Shown here piece after piece: positions 13,130 through 21,043 of a stretch of DNA of 64,000 nt (its first letter is position 1; each line of letters opens with the position of its first letter). A program made the position numbers and the translations under genes. Below the pieces are notes generated by a model. It searched no databases and was not told the origin of the DNA. It worked only from the letters and a program-made list of their open reading frames with translations. This DNA comes from Thauera sp. K11 (lineage in GTDB: Bacteria > Pseudomonadota > Gammaproteobacteria > Burkholderiales > Rhodocyclaceae), in NCBI RefSeq assembly GCF_002354895.1, contig NZ_CP023439.1:2170001-2234000 (forward strand). Direction: 5' to 3'.

Positions 13130-14218
13130 ATGCCGCTTCCCAGCTTCAACCCCGTCGAATATTCGGCCCAGCTCGCCGCCAAGGCCGACCGTTTCAGGGC
13201 GGATTTCGCCGCCCTCGGGCTGCCCGAGCCCGCGATCTTCGATTCCGAGCCGCTGCACTACCGCCTGCGCGCCGAATTCCGCATGTGGCACCACGACGGC
13301 CGCATCGACTATGCCATGTACGATCCGGCCGAACCTGGAAAGCCGGTGCTGATCGACGAATTCCCCGCCGCCGCCGCCCCCATCTGCGCCGTGATGCCGC
13401 GCCTGCGCGATCGCGTGCAGGCATCCGAAACCCTGAAGCGCCGCCTGTTCCAGGTCGAGTTTCTCGCCACCCAGAGCGGCGAGCTGATGGCCAGCCTCGT
13501 CTATCATCGCCCGCTGGACGGGCAATGGGAACCGGCCGCCCGCGAACTGGCCGCGGATCTGGACATCCGGCTGATCGGGCGCAGCCGCGGGCAGAAGATC
13601 GTCCTCGACCGCGACTGGCTGCTGGAAGAATTCGAACTCGACGGCCGGCACCTGCGCTACCAGCAGATCGAAGGCAGCTTCACCCAGCCGAACGGCGGCG
13701 TGAACCGCAAGATGCTCGCCTGGGCCCGCGCGCAGGCGGTGGGAACGGGCGCAGACCTGCTCGAACTCTACTGCGGCAACGGCAACTTCACGATCGCGCT
13801 CGCGCCCCTGTTCGACCGCGTCCTCGCCACCGAACTCAGCAAGTCGTCCGTCGGCGCGGCGCGCTACAACCTTGAGGCGAACGCGGTGGACAACGTGACC
13901 ATGGTCCGCATGTCCAGCGACGAGATCAGCGACGCGTTCGCCGGCGGCCGCGAATATCGCCGCATGCGCGGAATCGATCTCGGCGCCTACCGGTTCGGCA
14001 CGCTGTTCGTCGATCCGCCGCGCGGCGGCCTGGACGAAGCCACGCTGCGGCTCGCCGGACGCTTCGACAACATCCTGTACATCTCCTGCAACCCCGCGAC
14101 CCTGCGGGAAAACGTCGAAGCGCTGCAGGACACGCACCGCATCGGCGCCGCCGCGGCCTTCGACCAGTTCCCCTACACCCCCCATCTGGAATGCGGCCTG
14201 CACCTGGTGCGCCGCTAG
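13130..14218 (+). CDS. trmA: tRNA (uracil-54-C5)-methyltransferase TrmA
   Basis: TrmA makes ribothymidine at position 54 of the tRNA T loop using S-adenosylmethionine. The 362-residue product matches the family length. It shows the AdoMet motif LLELYCGNGNFTIAL, the DPPRGG motif, and the catalytic cysteine in YISCNPATL near the C-terminus. The N-terminal region FRMWHHDGRIDYAMY also fits TrmA rather than the RlmC/RlmD relatives. ATG at 13130 matches the family N-terminus (SFNPVEYSAQLAAKA). A strong terminator follows at 14353. Confidence 0.95.
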   Translation: MPLPSFNPVEYSAQLAAKADRFRADFAALGLPEPAIFDSEPLHYRLRAEFRMWHHDGRIDYAMYDPAEPGKPVLIDEFPAAAAPICAVMPRLRDRVQASETLKRRLFQVEFLATQSGELMASLVYHRPLDGQWEPAARELAADLDIRLIGRSRGQKIVLDRDWLLEEFELDGRHLRYQQIEGSFTQPNGGVNRKMLAWARAQAVGTGADLLELYCGNGNFTIALAPLFDRVLATELSKSSVGAARYNLEANAVDNVTMVRMSSDEISDAFAGGREYRRMRGIDLGAYRFGTLFVDPPRGGLDEATLRLAGRFDNILYISCNPATLRENVEALQDTHRIGAAAAFDQFPYTPHLECGLHLVRR

Positions 14219-14319
14219 CCGGCACCCGCTAGCCGGCGGCCCGCGAGACGGAACCTGCAGCCGCCGCCTGCGCCCCTGCGGGTCGCCCGCGCGCCCCGGC
14301 CGCGCTCCGCGCCCCGGCT

Positions 14320-14339
14320 CTGTGGCCTGCCGGCCACAG
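14320..14339. other. Perfect 8-bp stem hairpin between trmA and the truncated repeat gene
   Basis: CTGTGGCC and GGCCACAG flank a 4-nt loop. It lies between two convergent genes and could help end transcription from either side, though neither flank has a clear T tract. Confidence 0.4.
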
Positions 14340-14352
14340 CGCGCTCCAGCGG

Positions 14353-14373
14353 GCGAAGCAGTGCTTCGCTTTT
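14353..14373 (+). terminator. Rho-independent terminator of trmA
   Basis: GCGAAGC, a 3-nt loop, GCTTCGC, then TTTT, about 135 bp downstream of the trmA stop. Confidence 0.75.
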
Positions 14374-14446
14374 CGGCCTCCGCCCCGCACGGGGAGCAGG
14401 AGCGCGATGCAGTTCAGCCAAGCCAACCGCATCGCGCTCGATCCAC

Positions 14447-16052
14447 TCAATCCACCGTCACCGTGTAGCGCACCGTGCCGCTGGCGCCCGGATTCACGCT
14501 GCCGTCCAGATGCCAGCCGATGAGCCCCTTGCCGGTGCCGGTCTGGGCCGGCGAGCATGGCGCCGCCGCGGCCGGCGGCGGGTTGGCCGGCGAGCGCAGG
14601 CTGCAGCCGGTCACCCCGCCCGGCAGCGGCAGGTCCGCCGCGGCCGACACGAAGGTGGTGTAGGCCGGCGTGCCGTCGCTGATCTGCATGTGGGTCAGCG
14701 GCTCCGCGCCGGTGTTGGTGTAGATCACCTCGTACTCCAGCGTGTCGCCCGAGCGGGCCTGGTTGCTCGTGCCGAAGGCGCCGCCGGTGCTCACGTTGCG
14801 CACGCGCTTCTGCAGCGTCAGCGCGCCCGACGACATCGTGGTGGTGTCGGTCACCGTGTAGGTCGCCACCAGGCCCGGCGCGGCGTTGGTGAAGGTCAGC
14901 GCCGCCTGCACCGGCACGCTGTTGGCCGCCCCGCTCGCCACCCCTTCGGGCACGAACTGCCGCATCACCACGCACACCACCTGGCCCTGCACCACGGTCT
15001 GCGGCACCGCCGGCGGATACAGCCTGGCGGCGCCGGACTGCAGCGTGCCGGTGCAGTCCGGGTCGGCATACACCACCTCGCTCCAGCCGCCGACCGCCGG
15101 CGTGCTGGTGCCCGCGCCGGTGGAGAACACCACGCTGCCGCCCGTGCCCGCGGTGAAGCTGTGGCCATGCACGGCCGCGCCGCCGCCGGGCCCCGTCTTG
15201 CTGCTGTCGGACTGCAGCGTGCTGTCCGGCACCACGCCGAAGTCCAGCGTCAGCACGCCGGTGGCGGGCGCGGTGAACGCCTGCCGCTGGCCGGCGCGGT
15301 CGTAGGTGTAGCTCACCCCGCCCACGCTGGTGGCCGTGCCGTCGGGCGTGGGCGTGCCCGCCACGCTGGCGCCGGTGGCGCGGCGGGCCGACGGCACCGC
15401 CACGCTCACGCACACCGGCTGGCCCGCCGCGGCGGGCGGCACCTGCAGGCTGTAGCGGCCGGCGCTGTCGGTGGTGGCGCTGGCGTGGGGGGTGGCGGCG
15501 CAGTCGGTCAGGCTCACCGCCAGCCCGGCCAGCCCGGCCTCGGCGCCGTCCTGCACGCCGTTGTTGGGCGTGCCGGTGTTGGCCCCGCCGCTGGGCGCGC
15601 CGCCGTCGTTGAACACCGTGCCGCCGATGCCGTTCAGGGTATTGACGAAGGTGCAGGTGATGTCGGCCCCGGCCACCAGATTGGACGCGGCGATGCTCAG
15701 CACCTTGCCCGACAGGGTGCCGAAGGGCCCCGTGCCGTTGCCGCTGGCGGTGCCGTTGGCATCCACGCAACTGGCCGCGGCCGGGTTGGCCGGCCAGCCG
15801 GCGGGCACGGTGGCCTCGGTGATCGTCACCGCCGTGCCGGCGGTGCCCTCGATGCCGGCCGCGCCGGGCGCCGGCGTGCCGGCCACGCTGGTGACGATGG
15901 TGTCGGTGCTGGCCGACAGGCCCGTCATCTGGAAGCCGAAGCTGCCGGTGCCGCCGGTGGAGGTCTTGGCGATGCGCAGCCTGGGCTCGAGCAGCACGTC
16001 GATCGTATCGTCGGTGCGCCACACGGTCAGGCCCCCGCCATAGGGCGCCAGC
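14447..16052 (-). pseudogene. C-terminal part of a secreted repeat protein, cut off by the prophage
   Basis: This is an open frame of about 535 codons with no start codon or ribosome site of its own. It is joined directly to the prophage left end. It holds SpaA/prealbumin-like modules (RIAKTSTGGTGSFGF, ITCTFVNT), a SdrD-B-like stretch (GGTVFNDGG...GVQDGAEAGLAGL) and a DUF11-like end (SGDTLEYEVIYTNTG). It stops at TVTVD without an autotransporter barrel. The sequence at 57351 and above supplies the missing N-terminal part in the same frame. In its present position it is not expected to be translated. Confidence 0.85.
16047..16052. repeat. Target-site duplication, left copy (GCCAGC)
   Basis: The six bases immediately left of the prophage end TG are repeated immediately right of its CA end at 57345-57350. 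Confidence 0.8.
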
Positions 16053-16095
16053 TGATCACAGATGAGATAAATCCCAGGGGATCGACGCGATAAAT
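16053..16095. promoter_or_regulatory. Prophage left end with probable transposase binding sites
   Basis: TGAGATAAAT (16063-16072) and GCGATAAAT (16087-16095) lie just inside the end. The reverse complement of the right end carries TGAGATAAAT (57302-57311) and GCGATAATT, so both ends share two related short sites, as expected for transposase recognition sequences. Confidence 0.6.
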
Positions 16096-16140
16096 GCGGG
16101 ATGAGCCGGGGGCACCCGCGGGGTACTGGGAAGGCGTTTG

Positions 16141-16171
16141 CAACGGGATTGCGTCACGTGCAATCCCGTTG
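16141..16171 (-). terminator. Strong hairpin ending the leftward early operon
   Basis: CAACGGGATTGC and GCAATCCCGTTG form a 12-bp perfect stem with a 7-nt loop, 8 bp after the last early gene stops and about 90 bp before the phage end. It lacks a T tract, so termination is inferred from position and stem strength. Confidence 0.5.
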
Positions 16172-16179
16172 AAGGGATA

Positions 16180-16380
16180 TCAACGCGACTTGAACCGGAC
16201 GCGCACTTCGCGCTCGCCGTTAAAAATACAGAGGATGCCGCCCGCGAGTTCGCGGACTCTAGATGGGTCGAGGTTGAGGTATATAAACTCCTCGACCTCC
16301 GGAGTGGCGGGCCTCCAATCATCGTACCGTGATTTCACTTCGAGTGGATGGCGGGCCTTGAATAGCTCGTAGAAGGTCAT
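16180..16380 (-). CDS. Small phage protein, function unknown
   Basis: The 66-residue product is rich in charged residues (FNGEREVRVRFKSR at the end). ATG at 16380 overlaps the stop of the Mor-like gene by 4 bp, which supports it as a translated last gene of the early operon. No family recognised. Confidence 0.6.
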   Translation of the reverse strand: MTFYELFKARHPLEVKSRYDDWRPATPEVEEFIYLNLDPSRVRELAGGILCIFNGEREVRVRFKSR

Positions 16381-16904
16381 GGCTGCTCGTCGGGGAAAAG
16401 GTTGCCTTGGCGACTCTTAAGGTCGGCAGCCATGAGAGGTCTCATGAGCTGACGTATGCGCTCGCTGGATAGATGGTACTCCAGCCCGGTGGCTCGGAAG
16501 TCCCCGCGGAAGTTGCGCCACATCTCGTCCAGGTTGCGCTCGGCGGCGATGTAGCGTGTCTTGGGTATGTATTCTCCCTTGGCGGTCTCGCGGACGGTGT
16601 CGAGGAGCTGCAGGGTGGCGACGTCGAGCCAAGCTGAGGGCATTGTGATGTGTGTGTCCAGGACGGCGCGCAGCCCATCGTAGAGCTTGCTGTATGCGAC
16701 GTCGGCGAGCAGCTCGCTGGCGGCGAGGCTAGGGAAAGCGGGCAGACGGTGGCCGCCAACGGTGAGGCGGCAGGCGTGCATCAGCTCGATGGCGAGATGC
16801 TCGCGATCGGCGACCGGCATCGCCGGCTGCAGGCGTGTCAGCGCGGTATCCAGCTCGCAGGCGAGTAGGCTGAGCAACTCGTGAACGTCAGTAGGTGCAT
16901 GCAC
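16377..16904 (-). CDS. Mor-family late/middle transcription activator
   Basis: The 175-residue product ends in a helix-turn-helix of the Mor type (WRNFRGDFRATGLEYHLSSERIRQLMRPL). In Mu, Mor and the related C protein are dimeric activators that bind interrupted repeats and recruit RNA polymerase to the middle and late promoters. Its location at the end of the early operon, directly after gemA, fits a switch from early to later transcription. GTG at 16904 overlaps the gemA stop by 17 bp; a later start is possible. A natural candidate target is the repeated palindrome at 28436 and 38168 (inference). Confidence 0.75.
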   Translation of the reverse strand: MHAPTDVHELLSLLACELDTALTRLQPAMPVADREHLAIELMHACRLTVGGHRLPAFPSLAASELLADVAYSKLYDGLRAVLDTHITMPSAWLDVATLQLLDTVRETAKGEYIPKTRYIAAERNLDEMWRNFRGDFRATGLEYHLSSERIRQLMRPLMAADLKSRQGNLFPDEQP

Positions 16905-17514
16905 GATCCACCTCGTCGAGCGACTGCCACGCAAGCTGCAGGGTGGCGAATGCCGCGGGATCACGAGTGGGGAACTGGTCGCCGATCCACGACTGCCGCG
17001 TGATGTGGAGGGGCAGCTTGCCGGTGGCCTGCATGCTCGCGATCCGCGCATCCAGCTTGGCCGGAAGCAGCCGCGCAGACCAAGCCTTGATACCCTCGAC
17101 CAGCTTGTCCGGCCGCCGCGCCCATTGCAGCGCATCGACGCCGCCGCACGTACGCCTGGCAAACGATGTCAGCGCGGATTCGGAGGGGTCGCGGACGATG
17201 CCGATCCCGTGCAGCCACAGCCACAGTGCGCGCGCTTTCCGCGCCTCGGGACGATCATCCAGCTTGCGGTGCTCGCGCGGTTTCGCGGCGACCGGTTTTT
17301 GCGGCTCGAAGCCGGCGGCGCGCATGTGCTTGAGCACGGCCTCCAGCTGGTGGACGGCGAGATCGGCCGCAGAGCGCTTGCCGCCAGATTTCGCTGCAAG
17401 CAGGTCCCGATAGGTGTTGTCGTCCAGGCCGAGGCGGCTGCGGCCAGTCTGTATTGTCCTGATGAGGCGCTTACGCTGATCCTGGCGAGCTGCAGCGAAA
17501 GGGGCGGAAGCCAT
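16888..17514 (-). CDS. gemA: GemA-like regulatory protein (Mu gp16 family)
   Basis: The 208-residue product has the family N-terminus (RKRLIRTIQTGRSRLGLDD.TYRDLL and GKRSAADL...LEAVLKHM). In Mu, GemA modulates host gene expression and DNA topology during early growth. A perfect AAGGAGG lies 6 bp before ATG 17514, so this start is preferred over the GTG at 17520. It is followed directly by the Mor-like gene, the same order as in many Mu-like phages. Confidence 0.85.
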   Translation of the reverse strand: MASAPFAAARQDQRKRLIRTIQTGRSRLGLDDNTYRDLLAAKSGGKRSAADLAVHQLEAVLKHMRAAGFEPQKPVAAKPREHRKLDDRPEARKARALWLWLHGIGIVRDPSESALTSFARRTCGGVDALQWARRPDKLVEGIKAWSARLLPAKLDARIASMQATGKLPLHITRQSWIGDQFPTRDPAAFATLQLAWQSLDEVDRACTY

Positions 17515-17516
17515 GG

Positions 17517-17999
17517 TCACCCTCCTTGCGTGACGGCGCCGTAGCTCTCCATCACGGACGCATCACGACTTTGCATGCGGCGTGTGCGCTGCTCGATAGC
17601 CGCCCAGGTATCCGCGTACTCCGGCCAGTCGCGCTCGACCACGACGCATTCGAGCGGCGGCCTGCCATCACGAACGCGCAGAGTGTCGATCGTCTGCTGC
17701 GCCTGCAGGATCTGCTGCCGGGTTTCGGCCGGCGCGTAGGCGTCGAGGTCGCTGAGCTTGATGACGATGTAGCGGGGCTCGCGGACGAAGGGGTCTGCCG
17801 TCGTTTGCAGCGGTCGCACGCCGGCGACCGGATGAAGGAGCGTGCGTACGCCGTCGGTGTGGGCATTGCGGAAACGGATGCGGTCGCCGCGGGCGATGGT
17901 CGAATTGATGATCACCGTGCCGTCCTGCACGCTTGCGCTCTTCGAAAGCGCCATGCACTTCTTGATCTTGTCGAGGATTTTCGCTTTTGCGTCCATCAT
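17517..17999 (-). CDS. Phage protein with DUF2786-like N-terminus
   Basis: The 160-residue product begins AKILDKIKKCMALSKSA, resembling the short DUF2786 motif. The remainder (REPRYIVIKLSDLDAY, PLECVVVERDWPEYADTW) is not recognised. It overlaps the preceding gene by 4 bp and is followed directly by gemA. Confidence 0.6.
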   Translation of the reverse strand: MMDAKAKILDKIKKCMALSKSASVQDGTVIINSTIARGDRIRFRNAHTDGVRTLLHPVAGVRPLQTTADPFVREPRYIVIKLSDLDAYAPAETRQQILQAQQTIDTLRVRDGRPPLECVVVERDWPEYADTWAAIEQRTRRMQSRDASVMESYGAVTQGG

Positions 18000-18205
18000 T
18001 CCATTTCCTTGTCCGGCTCATCCTGATCCGGCTCAACCAGATCGGTCGCTACGTCCGCGACCTGGTCAGCGAGTTCGACGAGCTGAGCCATCACGTACTG
18101 ATTGATGCCGTCCCAAGTCGCGGCCATGTTGATCAGGCGGAAGTACATGGCATAAAGGGTGCGGCGCTGGTTTCCCGCCAGATGACGGGGGTTGGGGGTG
18201 CTCAT
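17996..18205 (-). CDS. Small acidic phage protein
   Basis: The 69-residue product ends in an acidic tail (EPDQDEPDKEME). ATG at 18205 overlaps the previous stop by 4 bp. No family recognised; its place in the tightly packed early operon supports expression. Confidence 0.6.
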   Translation of the reverse strand: MSTPNPRHLAGNQRRTLYAMYFRLINMAATWDGINQYVMAQLVELADQVADVATDLVEPDQDEPDKEME

Positions 18206-18513
18206 TGCTCATCCCCGCCGTCGCACCGGCTGCACAGATCCGCCTCGACCCAAAAGCAGCCGCCCGAGCAGGCGTGATCCCAAGTGCAGCCGCAGATGCG
18301 GCAGACTTGTGGTTCGGTGACGATGCGCCAGTACGAGTGGCTGCAGGGCTCGAAGGAAACTTCTTCGATCGTGACGCGCTGGAACTGGCCGAAGATCTTC
18401 CCGGCCAGGCGTTCAGCGGCCTGGCGAGGACCCGCGGTGCAGCTCGCGGTCAGCTTGCCGTGGCGGGCCACGTAACTGTCCATCGTTTGGCGGACCTTGA
18501 TCGTGATTTCCAT
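18202..18513 (-). CDS. Cysteine-rich, probably zinc-binding small protein
   Basis: The 103-residue product has a C-terminal cysteine/histidine cluster (CSHSYW, CRICGCTWDHACSGGCFWVEADLCSRC) that would suit a two-site zinc ribbon. The N-terminal half is beta-like with VTIEEVSFE. Function unknown. It is linked by 4-bp overlap to the next gene. Confidence 0.65.
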   Translation of the reverse strand: MEITIKVRQTMDSYVARHGKLTASCTAGPRQAAERLAGKIFGQFQRVTIEEVSFEPCSHSYWRIVTEPQVCRICGCTWDHACSGGCFWVEADLCSRCDGGDEQ

Positions 18514-18514
18514 G

Positions 18515-18862
18515 TCAGCGGCTCTTTGCGATGGGTATCAGGCTCAACGCATCGGAGATCTTCTCGTGATCGATCTTGAGCAGTACATCGAAGATCTTCT
18601 GGCGCGCCTCGCGCAAGGAATTGCCACTCGGCGACAAATTCGATTCGTCAATCGGGTCAAGGTCGGTCAGCCGCAAGAAGTGGTTGGCGTCGCACAGCAG
18701 GCTATGCAGCACGCAGCGCTCGCCGCGCAACCGCTCCAGTTCGTGCCTCGCACACTGGATCGCGTAGCCAAAATCCTTGTCGCTGAAAACCCCGCGATGC
18801 ACGAGCTTGCCCTCTTCGATATGCCCCTGTAGCACGCGAAGAAGGTGCAGCGCGTCCGTCAT
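18515..18862 (-). CDS. Small early phage protein, fused in this sequence to the upstream GNAT-like ORF
   Basis: From ATG 18862, preceded by the strong ribosome site GGGAGGGG, 115 residues are encoded (HLLRVLQGHIEEGKL, ARHELERLRGERCVL, KIFDVLLKIDHEKISDAL), mostly helical, function unknown. In this sequence the frame is continuous with the upstream ORF through a run of nine C. With one C fewer the upstream ORF would stop in an ATGA overlap with this start, the same junction style as its neighbours. Confidence 0.65.
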   Translation of the reverse strand: MTDALHLLRVLQGHIEEGKLVHRGVFSDKDFGYAIQCARHELERLRGERCVLHSLLCDANHFLRLTDLDPIDESNLSPSGNSLREARQKIFDVLLKIDHEKISDALSLIPIAKSR

Positions 18863-19225
18863 ACCACCCCTCCCGGGGGGGGGCTCGGCCGCGAGCGCGC
18901 TGGCGGCGCAGGAACGCGCTGCAGCAACGTCGAAACCGTAGATCAGGGTTTCGCCACCGAGGCGACTGTTGGTGAACGTCATCAGCGGCACCCAGCCTGC
19001 CTTGCTCAGCACCGAATGCTGCCGCGTATTGGTGCTGGCGACGGTGCAGATCGCCAGGTCGTAGTGCTGCTGCACCAGCACATCGTTCTGGTGCCGCTTC
19101 AGGGCGCTTGCGCGCCCCTGTCCTCGCGCGTGCTCGACGATGAAAAAGCTGTGGCACAGTGCAATTTGAGGCTGCCCGGGCATCGGCTCGATCTCGTAGC
19201 TGCCGTACGACGTCGTGAGTCTCAT
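18863..19225 (-). CDS. GNAT-like acyltransferase domain protein
   Basis: The first 121 codons from ATG 19225 (4-bp overlap with gam) look like a GNAT fold: FFIVEHARGQGRASALK resembles the acetyl-CoA binding motif, and NTRQHSVLSKAGWVPL matches the C-terminal GNAT motif. Substrate is unknown. Mu Mom is also GNAT-related, but I see no Mom-specific sequence, so no modification role is claimed. The 3' end of this ORF depends on a nine-base homopolymer at 18875-18883, described in the findings. Confidence 0.65.
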
Positions 19226-19671
19226 GCCTTGGCCTCGGGCTCGTTGAGAATGGCTTCCTTGTTCACCTCGGATTTCTCCCGGATGAAGCGGTCCAGTCCC
19301 AGGCGGCGCAGGGCATCGAGCACGGCCTCGGCGCCGGTGATGCGCACCGAGGGGGGGCGGATGCGCCACGACACTTCACCGGTCGCGAACGCAGCGGTCT
19401 TGGTCTTTCCGCCCTGCGTGAGCGTGTCGCGGTTTGCTTCGCTCCAGATCTGCACACCCTGCGTGAGCGCGTCGATGCGCTGAGCGTGCGGTGCAGCGAC
19501 GGTTTCCCATTTCTCCTTAACGTGTGCGAGTTCGTCGTTCATATCCGACTGAATGCGCGCCAGCTCACGCTGACGCTCACCGATTTCACGGATGTGGGCT
19601 GCGACCTGGTCGCGGGTTTGCGGTACGGGGATCTGTGCTGCGGCGGTCTTAGCTTTGCGCGGGGCGGCCAT
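19222..19671 (-). CDS. gam: Gam-like host nuclease inhibitor
   Basis: The 149-residue product matches the Mu Gam family: a basic N-terminus, a long helix (HIREIGERQRELARIQSDMNDELAHVKEKW), then TGEVSWRIRPPSVRITG and a C-terminal RFIREKSEVNKEAI. Gam dimers bind double-stranded DNA ends and shield them from RecBCD, as Ku does in eukaryotes. ATG 19671 has AAGGAG upstream. It lies between the small HTH gene and the GNAT-like gene. Confidence 0.9.
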   Translation of the reverse strand: MAAPRKAKTAAAQIPVPQTRDQVAAHIREIGERQRELARIQSDMNDELAHVKEKWETVAAPHAQRIDALTQGVQIWSEANRDTLTQGGKTKTAAFATGEVSWRIRPPSVRITGAEAVLDALRRLGLDRFIREKSEVNKEAILNEPEAKA

Positions 19672-19924
19672 GGCAGGCTCCTTTTGTTTCGACGGGAAGA
19701 ACATTCCGTGAGGCGTGAACGAGCGCTACTCGCGCTTGCGCCTCGGCGCGTCTCGAGTGCTCGGCTTGCGGGTCGTAGATGCGCACCGGGCGGGTGTCAG
19801 TCGTGGCTATCGAGCCGGCGGCTGACATGCCGTCCAGGAGCCATTGCGCGCCGGAAGCCGTAATGCCGATGTGGCGCGCGATCTCACTGATGAGCAGCGC
19901 GTCCGCGGCGCAACGGCCGATCAC
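19649..19924 (-). CDS. Small winged-helix-like phage protein
   Basis: GTG at 19924 overlaps the stop of the previous gene (GTGA) and gives 91 residues. LLISEIARHIGITASGAQWLLDGMSAAG reads as a recognition-helix region followed by a wing-like TRPVRIYDP. Helix-like residues (NRAAILEVVIGRC) continue upstream in the same frame beyond the GTG, so the gene may once have started earlier or been joined to its neighbour by a frameshift. The end overlaps gam by 23 bp. Confidence 0.55.
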   Translation of the reverse strand: MIGRCAADALLISEIARHIGITASGAQWLLDGMSAAGSIATTDTRPVRIYDPQAEHSRRAEAQARVALVHASRNVLPVETKGACHGRPAQS

Positions 19925-20322
19925 CACCTCGAGGATCGCGGCGCGATTTGCGTTGCCGCGGTGGCGAGTCCGGCGTTGCGGCACTTCTGGTTTTTCGGGG
20001 TCGGTGGAGGCCGGTGCGGGCCGACTGCGCGGCGCGTGGGCAATCGCGAGGGCCTGTCTGGCTGCGGCGGCGCAAGCGGAAGGCCGGTCGGCCAGATTGC
20101 GAGCCACGGCTCCTTGTCGGTCTTCATCCGCTGGACGTGGGCGGTGGTGACGCACTTGCTGGACACGAGCGCCTCCAGCGCTCTCTGCGCCAAAGGGGGT
20201 GTGATGCTGTCATCGCCCTTGTCGATCATGCGCGCAAGCACCTCGTCGGCGCGTGCCGGGTGCTTGCTCGTCGCCTTCGCGATTGCCCGCAGGATGCCCG
20301 CCTGGATGTCGATCAAGCTCAT
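19921..20322 (-). CDS. Small early phage protein with proline-rich tail
   Basis: ATG 20322 overlaps the previous stop by 4 bp. The first 90 residues are helical and protein-like (GILRAIAKATSKHPARADEVLARMI, RALEALVSSKCVTTAHVQRMK). The last 40 are proline- and arginine-rich and less convincing, which may mean the true frame switches into 19649-19924 near the A5 run at 19991-19995. Function unknown. Confidence 0.55.
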   Translation of the reverse strand: MSLIDIQAGILRAIAKATSKHPARADEVLARMIDKGDDSITPPLAQRALEALVSSKCVTTAHVQRMKTDKEPWLAIWPTGLPLAPPQPDRPSRLPTRRAVGPHRPPPTPKNQKCRNAGLATAATQIAPRSSRW

Positions 20323-20666
20323 CGCGGCTCGCTCCAGGTGATGCGCACGCCGTAGAGCACGGCCAGGCCGGTAACGCCGTCGGACGTTCGAATCCAGGTG
20401 ACGCGCCCGACTGCATCGAGCAGCGGTGCAATGCTCCGGTCGAGGCTGCGCCGGATCGTGATCGTCGGGTGGCCGATGGCGGGCCAGGCTCCTGCGATGT
20501 CCTCGCGGATGACGTCGATATTCCAGCTGCGCAGCTGCCGCGCGACCGTGTTGAGTGCCTGCAGGCGGTCGACGGTACGGTCCGTGAGTACGTGCACGGG
20601 TGCCGGGCCGGGTGCCGGAATGCACTGCCTGTGCTTGAGGCGGATGGGGATGATGGTGGTGTCCAT
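20319..20666 (-). CDS. Early phage protein, function unknown
   Basis: The 115-residue product contains PAPVHVLTDRTVDRLQALNTVARQL and ends GLAVLYGVRITWSEPR. The early-operon position and 4-bp overlap with the next gene support it. No family recognised. Confidence 0.6.
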   Translation of the reverse strand: MDTTIIPIRLKHRQCIPAPGPAPVHVLTDRTVDRLQALNTVARQLRSWNIDVIREDIAGAWPAIGHPTITIRRSLDRSIAPLLDAVGRVTWIRTSDGVTGLAVLYGVRITWSEPR

Positions 20667-20668
20667 GG

Positions 20669-21043
20669 TTAAGGCGTTTCCTCCAGTGCGGCCAGTCCGG
20701 GCAGATCGACCGGAAGACCGTTGTCTTGGGCGTGTGCGAGGGTGGCCATGGCGTCGGCGATGGCGTCACAGAGCGCTTCGCGGCAGCCTTTGGCGTCCAT
20801 CTCGATGCCGTGCTGATTGCGGTAGTCGGCGTCCCGCTGGACGGTGGTGCGCAACACGGCAGCGAGGTCGGCGAGCAAATCGGGGGCGATCACAAACAGG
20901 TCGCCGATCGCGCCGGCCCGGACGATGGCGATCAGGCGGCCGTCGGCGTCGTGGATCGAACTCAATGCATCGACGCCATCGGCCGCCGTGCCGCGACGGG
21001 CGTACCAGGGGCGCGGCGGCAGGGCGACAGGGGGGGGTGTCAT
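20669..21043 (-). CDS. Early phage protein, function unknown
   Basis: The 124-residue product begins with a proline-rich segment, then DADGRLIAIVRAGAIGDLFVIAPDLLADLAAVL and a helical end. ATG 21043 overlaps the stop of the ATPase gene by 4 bp. No family recognised. Confidence 0.6.
   Translation of the reverse strand: MTPPPVALPPRPWYARRGTAADGVDALSSIHDADGRLIAIVRAGAIGDLFVIAPDLLADLAAVLRTTVQRDADYRNQHGIEMDAKGCREALCDAIADAMATLAHAQDNGLPVDLPGLAALEETP

Noticed and set aside
12854..14203. 449-codon minus-strand ORF over trmA
   Set aside because: Antisense to trmA, which carries catalytic motifs and normal length.
14510..16093. 527-codon plus-strand ORF opposite the C-terminal repeat fragment
   Set aside because: It crosses the phage-host junction and is a composition shadow of the minus-strand frame that joins to 57351.
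16056..16322. 88-codon minus-strand ORF at the prophage left end
   Set aside because: It overlaps the last early gene in another frame, includes the hairpin and end sites, and has no ribosome site that I can support.
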